A DNA stretch of 64,000 bases from Paenibacillus graminis (lineage in GTDB: Bacteria; Bacillota; Bacilli; Paenibacillales; Paenibacillaceae): NCBI RefSeq assembly GCF_000758705.1, contig NZ_CP009287.1:2046001-2110000 (forward strand). Reading direction: 5' to 3'. Below are positions 1 through 8,251 of the stretch, one piece after another. The number at the start of each line of letters is the position of its first letter. Positions within the stretch are counted from its first letter, which is position 1. Both the position numbers and the translations under genes were made by a program. Below the pieces are notes generated by a model that worked only from the letters and a program-made list of their open reading frames with translations, did not search any database and was not told the DNA's origin.

Positions 1-910
1 TGATGGGCGTGGACCACAGCAGCCCATCCGGAGAACGGGAGAAAAAGACATCTGCATAGCCCAGGCGGAAATCGTTCCAGACCGCATACACAAATCCCCC
101 GAACTGCCCGGCGGAAATGTCGGTTCCTAAGCTGAGGTTCGTCTGCACCCGGAACGCATAATTGGGCACAGGCAAGGGACTCGGCACAGGAACGGTGCTG
201 GCGATGAACGTAGCTCCCCGGGTCACCGGGGGGGTGAAGGAAACCCCTCCATCGAGGGATACTCTGACATAGGCATTCGTCGGGAGGTTGGAGCGGGTCT
301 GAATATAACCGACATACAGCTCTCCTGCGAGTCCAACGGCAAGGGCAGCCCGGTCAAGCTCGCCTCTGGGATCGGAGATGCGCAGCGGCCGTTCCCAACT
401 GAGTCCCTTGTCCAGAGAACGTTGAAAAAAGATAGCCGAGTTCTGGGAAAAGTCATAAATTGGTGTATATCCTACATAAGCATTTCCGATGTACGGGCTG
501 GAGGGAGAACGGTCAACAGCGATAAAAGGCTCATCGTTGTGAACATAGAGGCCGTATCCCTGCTGTACAAGAACTGGAGGATTGAACGTAACCCCGTTAT
601 CAAAAGAGGTGTAGGTAGCGATCGTTCCATCCATAAATTCATTGAAAAAGTGAACCGCGACGATAAATGTGTCGGGAAAGGTATAATCGATCGTCGGGGC
701 TTCTGCGCTCATGTATCCCGGCGCTTGCGGCAATACGGTATTTGACCAGGTTGCGCCTCCGTCGATCGAGCGGTAAAAGCCTGTTAATGCGGTTCCTGAA
801 CTGTCTTCAACGGCCACGACACACATGATATTGGGGTTAAGCGTACTAACCGCTATCGAGGGCTCAATATGATTCCCCGGCAGAGCGGCAGTGATGTTCA
901 CGTTAGCCAA
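1..910 (-). CDS. Asp-box (BNR-repeat) protein, partial, runs off the window start
   Basis: An open frame reads leftward from a TTG codon (908-910) preceded by AGGTG to the edge of the window, about 303 codons with no stop. Sialidase-type Asp boxes (S-x-D-x-G-x-x-W/F) recur: SIDGGATW near residue 51, SLDKGLSW near residue 182, SLDGGVSF near residue 229 and SPDG near the cut end. Such boxes mark beta-propeller folds of sialidases and related surface or carbohydrate-active proteins, but catalytic residues cannot be judged from this part. No signal peptide is visible at the N terminus. It is the last gene of a minus-strand group and starts 14 bp after the preceding gene. The enzymatic role is unknown. 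Confidence 0.72.
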   Translation of the reverse strand, partial: MANVNITAALPGNHIEPSIAVSTLNPNIMCVVAVEDSSGTALTGFYRSIDGGATWSNTVLPQAPGYMSAEAPTIDYTFPDTFIVAVHFFNEFMDGTIATYTSFDNGVTFNPPVLVQQGYGLYVHNDEPFIAVDRSPSSPYIGNAYVGYTPIYDFSQNSAIFFQRSLDKGLSWERPLRISDPRGELDRAALAVGLAGELYVGYIQTRSNLPTNAYVRVSLDGGVSFTPPVTRGATFIASTVPVPSPLPVPNYAFRVQTNLSLGTDISAGQFGGFVYAVWNDFRLGYADVFFSRSPDGLLWSTPI

Positions 911-924
911 TGGATCACCTCATT

Positions 925-1296
925 TTAGGTGGAAATAATTGATAACCGGTCAATGTTTGTAAGCTCAGACTGCAGAATCCGGTCCAGAATGTTTCCGCCA
1001 GCATCCAGCGCAAAGATGTTAATAATGGTGTCTACTGCACTGTAGAAATTGATCTGGACCTCATAATAATCGGCAAGCGCAACCGAATAGGTCTGGACAA
1101 CCAGCTGCTGGGGATTAAGCTGGAAAAGAGTTTCTCCGACAGCGACACGTGTGAAGCTCGCTCCCCGGAAGTGAAAAATCTGCAAGGTGAGGTTAATGGG
1201 GGAAATGATGGAATCGTTCAAGCAGGAGATCTGGATCCTATCCAAATGGGTGGAGCCTGTAGGGGGGTTATATACCGCTCCCGTTGTATAAGGCAT
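925..1296 (-). CDS. Hypothetical protein, 123 aa
   Basis: ATG start with GGAAGGAG nine bases upstream. The protein is rich in beta-branched residues and has no cysteine cluster, signal peptide or membrane segment. I do not recognise a family. It sits between the Asp-box protein and two tandem paralogues in the same orientation with short gaps, so the four may be co-expressed. The composition (N, T, I, Q rich, alternating hydrophobic) suggests a beta-sandwich or fibrous surface protein; this is inference only. Confidence 0.6.
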   Translation of the reverse strand: MPYTTGAVYNPPTGSTHLDRIQISCLNDSIISPINLTLQIFHFRGASFTRVAVGETLFQLNPQQLVVQTYSVALADYYEVQINFYSAVDTIINIFALDAGGNILDRILQSELTNIDRLSIIST

Positions 1297-1423
1297 AGCA
1301 TGAACTCCTTCCGGCCTTGGTTGAGACGTTTAGTAAAACGTATGTGGAGCATTTTTGTCCTATGCCGGGTTACCAGAATATGTATGATTACAGAGGGAGG
1401 ACGAAGCTCCCTCTGCGCAGTTC

Positions 1424-1825
1424 TTACAGAATGGACAAGCCTGTAAATACAATAGGTCCGACGACGTTGGGAAGATTTCCGCCCGATACAGAAGAGGCAG
1501 TTATTGCATAAGCATAGTAGCCGGAAGTAATTCCTGAATCTACATAAGTTAATTTGACCGCATCAAACACATGGGCAGCGGTACCGCTGGACCGGAAGCT
1601 GCTGATCGCCACCGCATTGCGTACGATCGTGAAGATAACATCGGGAGAGCTGCTGCCGGTGCTCTGCAGGCCGATTGTAGCTCCCAGCATGACTGAGCCG
1701 CCAGTGGAAACGTTTAATCCGAATTGCCCGAGGATCAGGCTGCTCGGCAAAGCTATAACGGATAAGGAGGTGGACTGGGAGAAGCTGGACGGGATGCTTT
1801 TACCAATATCAATAATCTGCGACAT
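1424..1825 (-). CDS. Hypothetical beta-rich protein, paralogue 2 of a tandem pair
   Basis: The 133-residue product begins MSQIIDIGKSI and aligns over its whole length with the upstream gene at 1831-2235 (MAQILDFSKSI). Shared features are an S-F-S-Q-S motif near residue 15, a FTI-V/L-R segment mid-protein, a G-Y-x-A-Y motif and a GP-I/V-x-F-x-GLS C terminus. I chose ATG at 1825 because it matches the paralogue's N terminus; a GTG at 1834 overlapping the previous stop is possible. Small size, no signal peptide and beta-rich repeats resemble spore-surface or exosporium-type proteins, which is inference. Confidence 0.6.
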   Translation of the reverse strand: MSQIIDIGKSIPSSFSQSTSLSVIALPSSLILGQFGLNVSTGGSVMLGATIGLQSTGSSSPDVIFTIVRNAVAISSFRSSGTAAHVFDAVKLTYVDSGITSGYYAYAITASSVSGGNLPNVVGPIVFTGLSIL

Positions 1826-1830
1826 GGCGG

Positions 1831-2235
1831 TCACACCAGGGAAAGGCCCGAGAATAACACGGGACCTACCAGATTTGCGCTGTTCAGGACAGCGGAATTA
1901 ACCTGAGATACGGTAAGGGTATAGGCAAAATATCCTGCCGTCAAATTACTGTCCACAAAAGAGAAGCTGATCGGATCAAACTGATTGACGCTTAGCGCAC
2001 TGGCTGTAATTGAAAAAATCGCCGTGCTTCCCCGTAAAATGGTGAACAGCAAATCCGGACTGCCCAGGGTAGTCTGGGTGCCGACTGAAGCGTCAAGCCA
2101 TACATTTCCGCCTGTCCCGGTAGTCAAGCCGAATTGGGCGAGCGTATTGCTCGAGGGCGAAGCAACAATGGGAATCGAGATGGATTGGCTGAAGCTGGCG
2201 GTAATGCTTTTACTGAAATCGAGAATCTGGGCCAC
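1831..2235 (-). CDS. Hypothetical beta-rich protein, paralogue 1 of a tandem pair
   Basis: 134 aa from a GTG start with AAGGAG nine bases upstream. It is the first gene of the minus-strand group and a tandem duplicate of 1424-1825. The protein is Ser/Thr/Leu rich, ends GPVLFSGLSLV, and has no membrane segment or cysteine. The segment with FTILRG-type residues followed by a G-Y-F-A-Y stretch is the best-conserved part between the two copies. Function unknown. Divergent from the GNAT gene at 2451, with a 215-bp AT-rich spacer. Confidence 0.6.
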   Translation of the reverse strand: MAQILDFSKSITASFSQSISIPIVASPSSNTLAQFGLTTGTGGNVWLDASVGTQTTLGSPDLLFTILRGSTAIFSITASALSVNQFDPISFSFVDSNLTAGYFAYTLTVSQVNSAVLNSANLVGPVLFSGLSLV

Positions 2236-2450
2236 GGTACTCAGCTCCTTATCACATATTTGGTCAGTAATAAATTATGTGATTTTACAGCGGAATGATT
2301 GGACGTGATAAGAAACAATAGCAGACCTGGATGTGAAACCTTGGTGTGATCCGGTTAATTCAGGCTCTGTTTGACAAAAGGGATAGCTTCGGGTATTTTG
2401 GTACTATAAAAACTATTAAAGTACCATTATAAATTGAGAGGAGCTTTTAT

Positions 2451-3071
2451 ATGGATCATATTTCAATCACACACGGCAACCCCAAATCGGCGTCAGGAGG
2501 CAGACTCCTGGGGATGGCACTGGATTATATGGCCTATCCGGTGATCGGAACGGCAGATAAAGCATTAATTGAGAACACCCTGCAACAATTATGGGTTCTC
2601 GGAAAAAACCGATTCAGCCATCAATATGCTTTTGAAGCAAGGCTGGATAACAGAACGATTGGAATTATCTCCTGCTACCCGGTATCTGTGATGGATAAGC
2701 TGGCTTGGCCCACCGCCAGGGAACTAATCAAACTGCGTAAATGGAATCTCATCAAGCATTCTCTGCTGCATTTGCAGGAGCTGTGGTCTATGGTAAGCTT
2801 GAAGGAGGGAAGAGCGGATGAATACCATATCGGGGCATTGGCTGCATTGCCGGAAAGCCGGGGGTCCGGAGTAGGGTCCAAATTAATTCAGCAGGCAGAG
2901 GACAAAGCCAGATTAAACAACTACGGCAAATGCTCCCTGACCGTCAGGCAAGAGAACTTCCGGGCCATCAAGCTGTATGAGCGGCTGGGATACCGGATTA
3001 CGGATTCCATAGAGAACAAACCGTATTATCTGTACCGTATGGTCAAACCCCTTCCGCGAATCCTTACCTGA
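2451..3071 (+). CDS. GNAT family N-acetyltransferase
   Basis: 206 aa. The acetyl-CoA-binding motif A is clear at about residues 129-147 (LAALPESRGSGVGSKLI, with the R-G-x-G-V-G pyrophosphate loop), followed by a typical motif B region ending in the KLYERLGYR segment. The N-terminal 120 residues are less conserved and probably define the substrate, which cannot be told. The start has GAGAGGAG eight bases upstream. Single gene, transcribed away from the hypothetical group to its left and toward a repeat element and a TetR gene. Confidence 0.85.
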   Translation: MDHISITHGNPKSASGGRLLGMALDYMAYPVIGTADKALIENTLQQLWVLGKNRFSHQYAFEARLDNRTIGIISCYPVSVMDKLAWPTARELIKLRKWNLIKHSLLHLQELWSMVSLKEGRADEYHIGALAALPESRGSGVGSKLIQQAEDKARLNNYGKCSLTVRQENFRAIKLYERLGYRITDSIENKPYYLYRMVKPLPRILT

Positions 3072-3092
3072 GGATTCAGGTGCAGACGGTAA

Positions 3093-3300
3093 ATAAGTTG
3101 AACTTGGAAAATTCATAAAAAGGGTAAAAGTGCGGAGGGGAAGTTTGGAACTGGCAGAGCGGCAGCGTCCGCCTTTGTCACCGGATTTCAACCGCAAAAG
3201 GCGGTTCAATTCAAGAAATCCGGGGACAACAGCGGCTGGAGGTCCAAACATTCCCCGTAGTCGACCATACCCGACAATGTAAAACTAAAGTTCAACTTAT
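3093..3300. repeat. MITE-like element, copy A, intact 13-bp TIRs
   Basis: 208-bp non-coding element bounded by a perfect 13-bp inverted repeat, ATAAGTTGAACTT at 3093-3105 and its complement at 3288-3300. The body contains GAAGTTTGGAACTGG (about 3140) and, near the other end, GGTCCAAACATTCC, both of which recur in the copies near 26.4 kb and 31.0 kb. No clear target duplication is seen at its edges. It lies between the GNAT and TetR genes. Confidence 0.8.
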
Positions 3301-3327
3301 ATAGATGAAGGGTGGACTGGCAAGGAC

Positions 3328-3894
3328 ATGGACAACCAGGTCTATTTGAAAATTTTAAAATGCTTTGGAGCCAAAGGCACGCGGTTTACCACAGAGGATC
3401 TGGCGAGAGAATTGGGCACGAGTAAACGCACAGTGTATGCCTACTTTTCGAGTAAGGATGAAATGATTGAGAAAACGATTGATTTCGTCTTTTCGCAGAT
3501 TATCCAGTCGGATACGGACATCCTGGAAGATGCAGGGCTCCCCATTCAGGAGAAACTCAGACTTTATTTTCAGAATATTCCCGACGCCTATTCGATTGGC
3601 GCGATTATCCGGCATATGGATGACTTTCAGCGGTATTATCCCCGGCTCTACGAGAAGGTGAATCATCATTTGGATATGATTTGGGACGGTGCTATTGAAC
3701 TGGTGGAGGAAGGGATGAACCGTGGCGAGCTGCACCAGGTAGATACCGTCATTCTCAAGCTTATGCTGAATGAGACTCTGAAAAAGCTGCTGGACTATGA
3801 GTTTATTGCAGGCCATCAAGTCAGCTTCGAGTCCGGCACCAAGGCGATGAGTGATATTGTTTTATACGGCCTTATCAAAGCAGAATCTTCGTAA
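3328..3894 (+). CDS. TetR/AcrR family transcriptional regulator
   Basis: 188 aa. The N-terminal TetR helix-turn-helix is at about residues 8-50, with the diagnostic segment FTTEDLARELGTSKRTVYAYFSSKDE. The rest is an all-helical ligand and dimerisation region of usual length. The ATG follows GCAAGG at short spacing; the leader lies just beyond the right end of the MITE-like element, so that insertion may supply or disturb its promoter. No obvious target gene is adjacent, so the regulated function is unknown. Confidence 0.87.
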   Translation: MDNQVYLKILKCFGAKGTRFTTEDLARELGTSKRTVYAYFSSKDEMIEKTIDFVFSQIIQSDTDILEDAGLPIQEKLRLYFQNIPDAYSIGAIIRHMDDFQRYYPRLYEKVNHHLDMIWDGAIELVEEGMNRGELHQVDTVILKLMLNETLKKLLDYEFIAGHQVSFESGTKAMSDIVLYGLIKAESS

Positions 3895-4152
3895 TGATTA
3901 AATGAAACAACAGTGAATTCGGTCCTTTTGAAATGGCCGTATCTGGTACAGGGATTGGCCGCAAGGCTGCGGATTATCTGCTTGAGGACAGGCGTTTCTC
4001 CTTGATCCGGATTATTCATTGTAACCGCTCAGTGCTCCTGCAAATGGCCTGCCTGCATGGCCCGCATGGCCCGCATGGCTGCTGAAGATCCATGCCGCCA
4101 TGGCCGCATTATTGATGGACTATACGCTGCATATCTGCATAGCCGGACTGTT
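3895..4152. other. Non-coding spacer
   Basis: No convincing gene. The stretch around 4045-4100 has repeated CATGGCC/GCATGGC tracts of low complexity but no start codon with a ribosome binding site. Confidence 0.5.
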
Positions 4153-4196
4153 GGGACATGTTCACCGGAAGAATCCGGTAGGCATGCCCTTTTTTA
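4153..4196 (+). terminator. Rho-independent terminator
   Basis: Stem GGACATG..ACCGG paired with CCGGT..CATGCCC around a GAAGAA-type loop, followed by TTTTTT. It could end transcription from the TetR gene about 260 bp upstream. Confidence 0.7.
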
Positions 4197-4269
4197 TTGT
4201 ATAGGAAATACGGAGAATCATGAAACCAGATGATTTTCTAAATAGCGCTTGCAACGAAGCAGGTGAGCA

Positions 4270-4462
4270 GTGGCTAGTTGGAAAAAGGGAGCTTATTTCC
4301 CCAAAAAATCAGCAATTGTGAGATTGAAGTGGAAAAAGGGAACTTAATTGGGCCATTTTGCCTCATCAGGAGCGAAATGTGCAAGATTAGTTATCCTTTT
4401 TCCACTTCGCCTGCAGAGAATAGGTGCACGGGCAGATTAGGTACCCTTTTTCCACTTAGGAA
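4270..4462. repeat. Dispersed GGAAAAAG/CTTTTTCC box repeat, locus 1
   Basis: Four boxes in about 190 bp: two GGAAAAAGGGA-type boxes on the plus strand (4278, about 4331) followed by two inverted CCTTTTTCCACTT boxes (about 4397 and 4447), separated by about 50 bp each. The same arrangement recurs at four other intergenic loci in this window. Non-coding. Confidence 0.7.
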
Positions 4463-4562
4463 GGCCGAAGGATTCGTATAGGCTTCTTCAGGCAACGCTA
4501 AACTGAAATCCACAGCGGCCGGGAAGAACGGGAGAAATCTGAATGATTCTGAGAAAATGGCG

Positions 4563-4593
4563 TTGACCTTAGGCCAGACCTAAGGTGTATCTT
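4563..4593 (+). promoter_or_regulatory. MerR-type promoter with 19-bp spacer and operator
   Basis: TTGACC (4563-4568) and TATCTT (4588-4593) are separated by 19 bp, the over-long spacing typical of promoters that MerR proteins activate by DNA distortion. A perfect 8-bp inverted repeat, ACCTTAGG-N5-CCTAAGGT (4566-4586), fills the spacer. The downstream gene is a MerR regulator, so autoregulation is likely. Confidence 0.8.
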
Positions 4594-4625
4594 AAAGATG
4601 CATACCGGGGAAGGAGTGATGAGAC

Positions 4626-5390
4626 GTGAGAAATGAGATTACCATCAGTGAACTGGCTAAGCTTATGGATGTGTCGGTGCACCAGATCCGCTATTTCGAA
4701 GAAAAGGGTTTGCTTCAGCCTGCTTATACTGACGACAACCAGTACCGGATGTACAGTATGAATGAGATCTATCAGCTGGCCCATATTCTGCTGCTGCGGA
4801 AGCTGGGGCTGCCGGTTCAGGCGGTCAAAGAAAGTATGACGGGCTTTGGCCCGGACCAGGTCCGGCAAATGCTTCAGACCTCTATGGAGAATACGCATGC
4901 GGAGATTCTCCGGCTCCAGCAGCTTGAGCTGTTCATAGGCAAGGTACTTCAAGAGCACCGGGACTTCGGTCAAGAGATCGAGGCTTACCGGGTCAAGCGG
5001 CGGGAGGCTGTGAATTTGCGGCGCTGGTTCGGGCTCAGCTCACAGAATGTACTGGAGGCCAGACAGCTTGCCGGCCAAGCGGGTCCCGGTCTCAACTTGT
5101 TCGAAGCGGATATTCATTATGTGTTCGAGGGGGAAGGTCCTGCTGTCCTCTGCACGGAAGCCGCTGAGGGAGCCAGTCTGCTGCTGCCGGCAGGAGATTA
5201 TCTGTCCTTCCAGTTTCCCGCCGCCCATGAAGATGAACTGGAGCAGCGGATGGAGCAATTCAGTTCGTATGCAGCAGATAGAACCCTTCATCTAACAGGA
5301 CCTCTTGTGCTCATTGAGAAATCGTACCTTTCCCTGTTCAGCCAGGACAGGCTTCATTACGAACTGCTGCAGCGGATCGGAACCGTATGA
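4626..5390 (+). CDS. MerR family transcriptional regulator
   Basis: 254 aa from a GTG start with AAGGAGTG upstream. The N-terminal MerR winged helix-turn-helix is at residues 5-75 (ISELAKLMDVSVHQIRYFEEKGLL then QYRMYSMNE). A coiled-coil dimer helix follows at about 80-125, then a roughly 120-residue C-terminal domain that may be an effector-binding domain. Its own promoter has the 19-bp spacer and dyad expected for MerR control. The stop overlaps the start of the next gene (ATGA), so it is co-transcribed with a GNAT acetyltransferase and probably a hydrolase. The ligand is unknown. Confidence 0.88.
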   Translation: MRNEITISELAKLMDVSVHQIRYFEEKGLLQPAYTDDNQYRMYSMNEIYQLAHILLLRKLGLPVQAVKESMTGFGPDQVRQMLQTSMENTHAEILRLQQLELFIGKVLQEHRDFGQEIEAYRVKRREAVNLRRWFGLSSQNVLEARQLAGQAGPGLNLFEADIHYVFEGEGPAVLCTEAAEGASLLLPAGDYLSFQFPAAHEDELEQRMEQFSSYAADRTLHLTGPLVLIEKSYLSLFSQDRLHYELLQRIGTV

Positions 5391-6037
5391 AGCAAGCACA
5401 CATCATCATTGCGCCAATGCAGGCTGAGTACAACCGGCAGGTTAGCCATTTGCTTGTGGACGCGTTTTATGGGAAGTTTTATCCGTTGACGAGGCTTGAG
5501 CCGGGCGGGCTGGCGGCTTTGTTTGAACAGCTGCTGGATGCTTTTCCGGAAGAGCCGGCGAGCCAAAGGCTGGTTGCGCTTCAGGAAGGGGAAGTCATCG
5601 GTACATTATGCCTCAAGCGCAAAGCTGAAGCTGATCTCTTGGCAGGGGCGGACAATATACCAGTCCGGCTTCCGCGAATGAAGGACATCACCCGGGATGG
5701 GCAGAGGAAGATGTTCAAGCTGTTGACAGCCTTGCACTTTTTGGACCATAAGCCGCAGGAGGGAGAATGTTATATCGCGGATCTATCCGTGCATCCGAAG
5801 GCCCGCGGGCAGGGAGTAGGCAAGCAGCTGCTGATTTGGGCACAGCATTATGCCTGCAGTGATCCGCACCTGGAAGTGCTGAGCCTGCATGTCTCCGGGC
5901 ATAATCAAGGCGCAAAACGTCTGTATGAACATATTTCCTTCCGCACACAGGCGGCAGAGCACAGTTTGGTGAGGCTTCTTCTTTTTCATGAATGGAGATG
6001 GGAGTATATGGTCCTGCCACTGCGCAAGCAAACATGA
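5387..6037 (+). CDS. GNAT family N-acetyltransferase
   Basis: 216 aa, start overlapping the MerR stop by 4 nt. GNAT motif A lies at about residues 129-147 (IADLSVHPKARGQGVGKQLL, with R-G-Q-G-V-G). It is followed by the LSLHV beta strand and the AKRLYEHISFR segment typical of motif B. The N-terminal part is longer than in minimal GNAT proteins and may carry substrate specificity. Translational coupling to MerR suggests a drug- or stress-inducible modification enzyme; the substrate is not deducible. Confidence 0.85.
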   Translation: MKQAHIIIAPMQAEYNRQVSHLLVDAFYGKFYPLTRLEPGGLAALFEQLLDAFPEEPASQRLVALQEGEVIGTLCLKRKAEADLLAGADNIPVRLPRMKDITRDGQRKMFKLLTALHFLDHKPQEGECYIADLSVHPKARGQGVGKQLLIWAQHYACSDPHLEVLSLHVSGHNQGAKRLYEHISFRTQAAEHSLVRLLLFHEWRWEYMVLPLRKQT

Positions 6038-6059
6038 TTTCTGAACAAGAGGAGTCCTT

Positions 6060-7100
6060 ATGAAAAGAAAAATGGGAATCACACTCATCGTTTTGGTGCT
6101 CATCTGTGCAGGGGCGGTGCTCTATGTATTGAAGCAGAACACTTTTGATATGGAGGAGCGGTCCCTTGAAATTCCTTCTCCGCAGGGCAAATTAACCGGC
6201 ACGCTTGTCCTGCCCAAGGAGGTGTCCGGCAAGCTGGGGCTTGTACTGTTCATTCACGGTGATGGAGCGGTCAATGCTTCCCATGATGACGGCTATAAGC
6301 CGCTATGGGAGAGGCTTGCTAAGCAAGGCTATGCTTCACTGTCGCTGAACAAGAGAGGCATCGGCGGCTCCGAAGGGAATTGGCTTGACCAGAGCATCGA
6401 TGACCGGGTAGACGAAGCCCGCCAGGCGCTGGCCTGGGCCAGAACACAGCCGGTGATTGATCCTTCGCGGATTGGGGTGTGGGGAGCCAGCCAGGCCGGA
6501 TGGGTGATTCCGAAGCTTGCGGGGAAGGAGCCGCTGGCCTTCAGTATTCTGGTATCCCCGGCTATCAACTGGCTGACTCAGGGCGAGTATAATACACGTA
6601 GTCAAATGGCGAAGGACGGATACTCCGGGGATGAAATTTCCGCACAGGTAGCGTATGAACAGCAAGTGAAGGAGCTTTTGAAAGAGGGTGCAACGTATGA
6701 GGAATATGTACAGGCTGCACATAAGGGCGATGTGATGTCCCGGGAACGCTGGACATTTGTGAGCAAGAACTTCCGGGCGGACGCGACCGCCGGTCTGCAG
6801 CACTTCAAAACTCCTGTGCTCCTGCTGCTGGGGGAAGACGATGTGAATGTAGACTGGAAGGAAACAGAACACGTTTACCGCCAAAAAGTAAGTCCATCCT
6901 TGCTCACGGTTAAGCTCTTCCCGGATACAGAGCATTCCATGTTGTCCACCCGAACCGCCGGTTCCAAGCTGCGTGCCGTGCTCATCAGCCTGTTCGCGCC
7001 TCGACAAATCACGGTCAACGGGTATATGGAGCAAATTGAACAGTTCCTGCAGGACACCGAGCTGGCCGGGAAGTTGAACTCCCGGAGCATAGGAATATAG
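6060..7100 (+). CDS. Membrane-anchored alpha/beta hydrolase
   Basis: 346 aa. An N-terminal hydrophobic segment (residues 5-24) after Lys/Arg predicts a signal anchor, placing the enzyme outside the membrane. The hydrolase core has the oxyanion region LFIHGDG (about residue 64), the nucleophile elbow G-A-S-Q-A-G with Ser144, an acid in the LLGEDD segment (about 260) and a late His in TEHSML. Prolyl-peptidase- or esterase-like folds share this layout; the substrate is unknown. It starts 22 bp after the GNAT gene with an AAGAGGAG site and probably completes a MerR-GNAT-hydrolase operon. Confidence 0.82.
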   Translation: MKRKMGITLIVLVLICAGAVLYVLKQNTFDMEERSLEIPSPQGKLTGTLVLPKEVSGKLGLVLFIHGDGAVNASHDDGYKPLWERLAKQGYASLSLNKRGIGGSEGNWLDQSIDDRVDEARQALAWARTQPVIDPSRIGVWGASQAGWVIPKLAGKEPLAFSILVSPAINWLTQGEYNTRSQMAKDGYSGDEISAQVAYEQQVKELLKEGATYEEYVQAAHKGDVMSRERWTFVSKNFRADATAGLQHFKTPVLLLLGEDDVNVDWKETEHVYRQKVSPSLLTVKLFPDTEHSMLSTRTAGSKLRAVLISLFAPRQITVNGYMEQIEQFLQDTELAGKLNSRSIGI

Positions 7101-7214
7101 CTGCTGGCTGTTATTTTCTCCGGCCTAGCTTCTCTTTGTCCAAGATATGTAACTTGGTATTGAATATACATACCATTACATATGATTAATCGATAAGAGA
7201 GAGGCGGGACATCA

Positions 7215-8051
7215 ATGAAAAAGCAGGCTCCACCTGTCAAAAAAAAAACTCTGTCCTCCAGAACTGCTGCACGTAACCGGACAGCCGGCCCATCGGCTAA
7301 AGCCCAGGTCATCCGTTTTGCGGTGATCGGGGACAGTCATGTGGGATATGGGAACAGCTCCGGCATATTCAAGAATCTTTTGCCCAAAGCGGTCGCGGGT
7401 GTGAAACCGAGGTTTGTGATATTCGGAGGCGACAACGCGCAGGCAGGTGCGGATCATGGAAATCATGCGGATGCTTATTACAAAGACTTCAAGGATACCG
7501 TGACCAGCACACTTGGCAATATCCCTTACAAAGCTTCGATAGGCAATTGGGAGGCAAGTACCGCAAACCTGTTCACCAAATATCTGGGGGCCGTTTCGGG
7601 AAAGATGAATTTTCCGGGGACACAGGGCAAGGTCAAGTATGTGTGGCTGGATTGTGCGCTTGGAAGGTTCACCCCGGCCAGTATAAATTTACTTACGAAT
7701 TTGGATGACCAGCATTATTATATTATTGATTTTCATTGGCCCTTGAAGGTGAGCGGAATTACCGTTGACTCCAGTCATGTGTTAAGCGGAGCTGAGACGG
7801 GCAGATTTTTCGCTTCGATTCCTGCCAAGGCGAGAGACAAGGTGCTGGCGATTTTTACCCATCATGGACATTTATTTTACCACAAGCTTAACAATATCTA
7901 CCCGGGCTTTACCCAAACCAAGTTTTTCGTCTGCGGGTGCTCGGGGGATTATAAATGCAAGTCCAACGGGGACCGGGGCTACTATGATGCTGCCTTGACG
8001 ATTAACGGGAATCAAGCCAGTATTGAAGCGTTTCGGGTTAAGGTTGTGTAG
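7215..8051 (+). CDS. Metallophosphoesterase-like protein
   Basis: 278 aa. Calcineurin-like motifs are visible in order: GDSH (Asp40, His42), GGDN (Asp73, Asn74), then GNWE (111-113) where GNHE is usual, a T-H-H-G-H segment near residue 217 and a late C-G-C region. The replaced His in GNxE would remove a residue that normally stabilises the transition state. The first 30 residues are Lys/Arg/Pro rich without a clear signal peptide. Substrate unknown; the unusual motif makes a phosphatase activity uncertain. Own RBS (GAGAGGCGGG), 114 bp after the hydrolase. Confidence 0.78.
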   Translation: MKKQAPPVKKKTLSSRTAARNRTAGPSAKAQVIRFAVIGDSHVGYGNSSGIFKNLLPKAVAGVKPRFVIFGGDNAQAGADHGNHADAYYKDFKDTVTSTLGNIPYKASIGNWEASTANLFTKYLGAVSGKMNFPGTQGKVKYVWLDCALGRFTPASINLLTNLDDQHYYIIDFHWPLKVSGITVDSSHVLSGAETGRFFASIPAKARDKVLAIFTHHGHLFYHKLNNIYPGFTQTKFFVCGCSGDYKCKSNGDRGYYDAALTINGNQASIEAFRVKVV

Positions 8052-8053
8052 GG

Positions 8054-8245
8054 AAGAGAACGGTTGTTGCGTTCGGCTCAGCAGGTGTAATTGCCGTGAA
8101 TCTCAGCATGTACCGGATTGAACGGATGATCGGCTAGATGACGAACAGCCAGGTGTCGTTCATGCGCGGATTACATCCCGATTGGATGGTACATCTCCTG
8201 AACGCCTTTATGGTGCCGGAGCTGGAATCGGCTGCCTTTCAGTAA
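8054..8245 (+). pseudogene. Possible gene remnant
   Basis: A frame reading ...AGVIAVNLSMYRIERMIG then an in-frame TAG, then an ATG-started segment MTNSQVSFMRGLHPDWMV to a TAA at 8243-8245. The protein-like composition on both sides of a single stop suggests a decayed C terminus. No family recognised, and chance is possible. Confidence 0.25.
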
Positions 8246-8251
8246 TTCAAT

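Noticed and set aside
422..745. 107-codon plus-strand frame near the left edge
   Set aside because: Lies opposite the Asp-box gene, whose minus-strand frame is open over 900 bp with repeated motifs.
4045..4110. CATGGCC/GCATGGC repeats as a regulatory site or gene
   Set aside because: Too short and irregular to call a tandem array, and no start signal.
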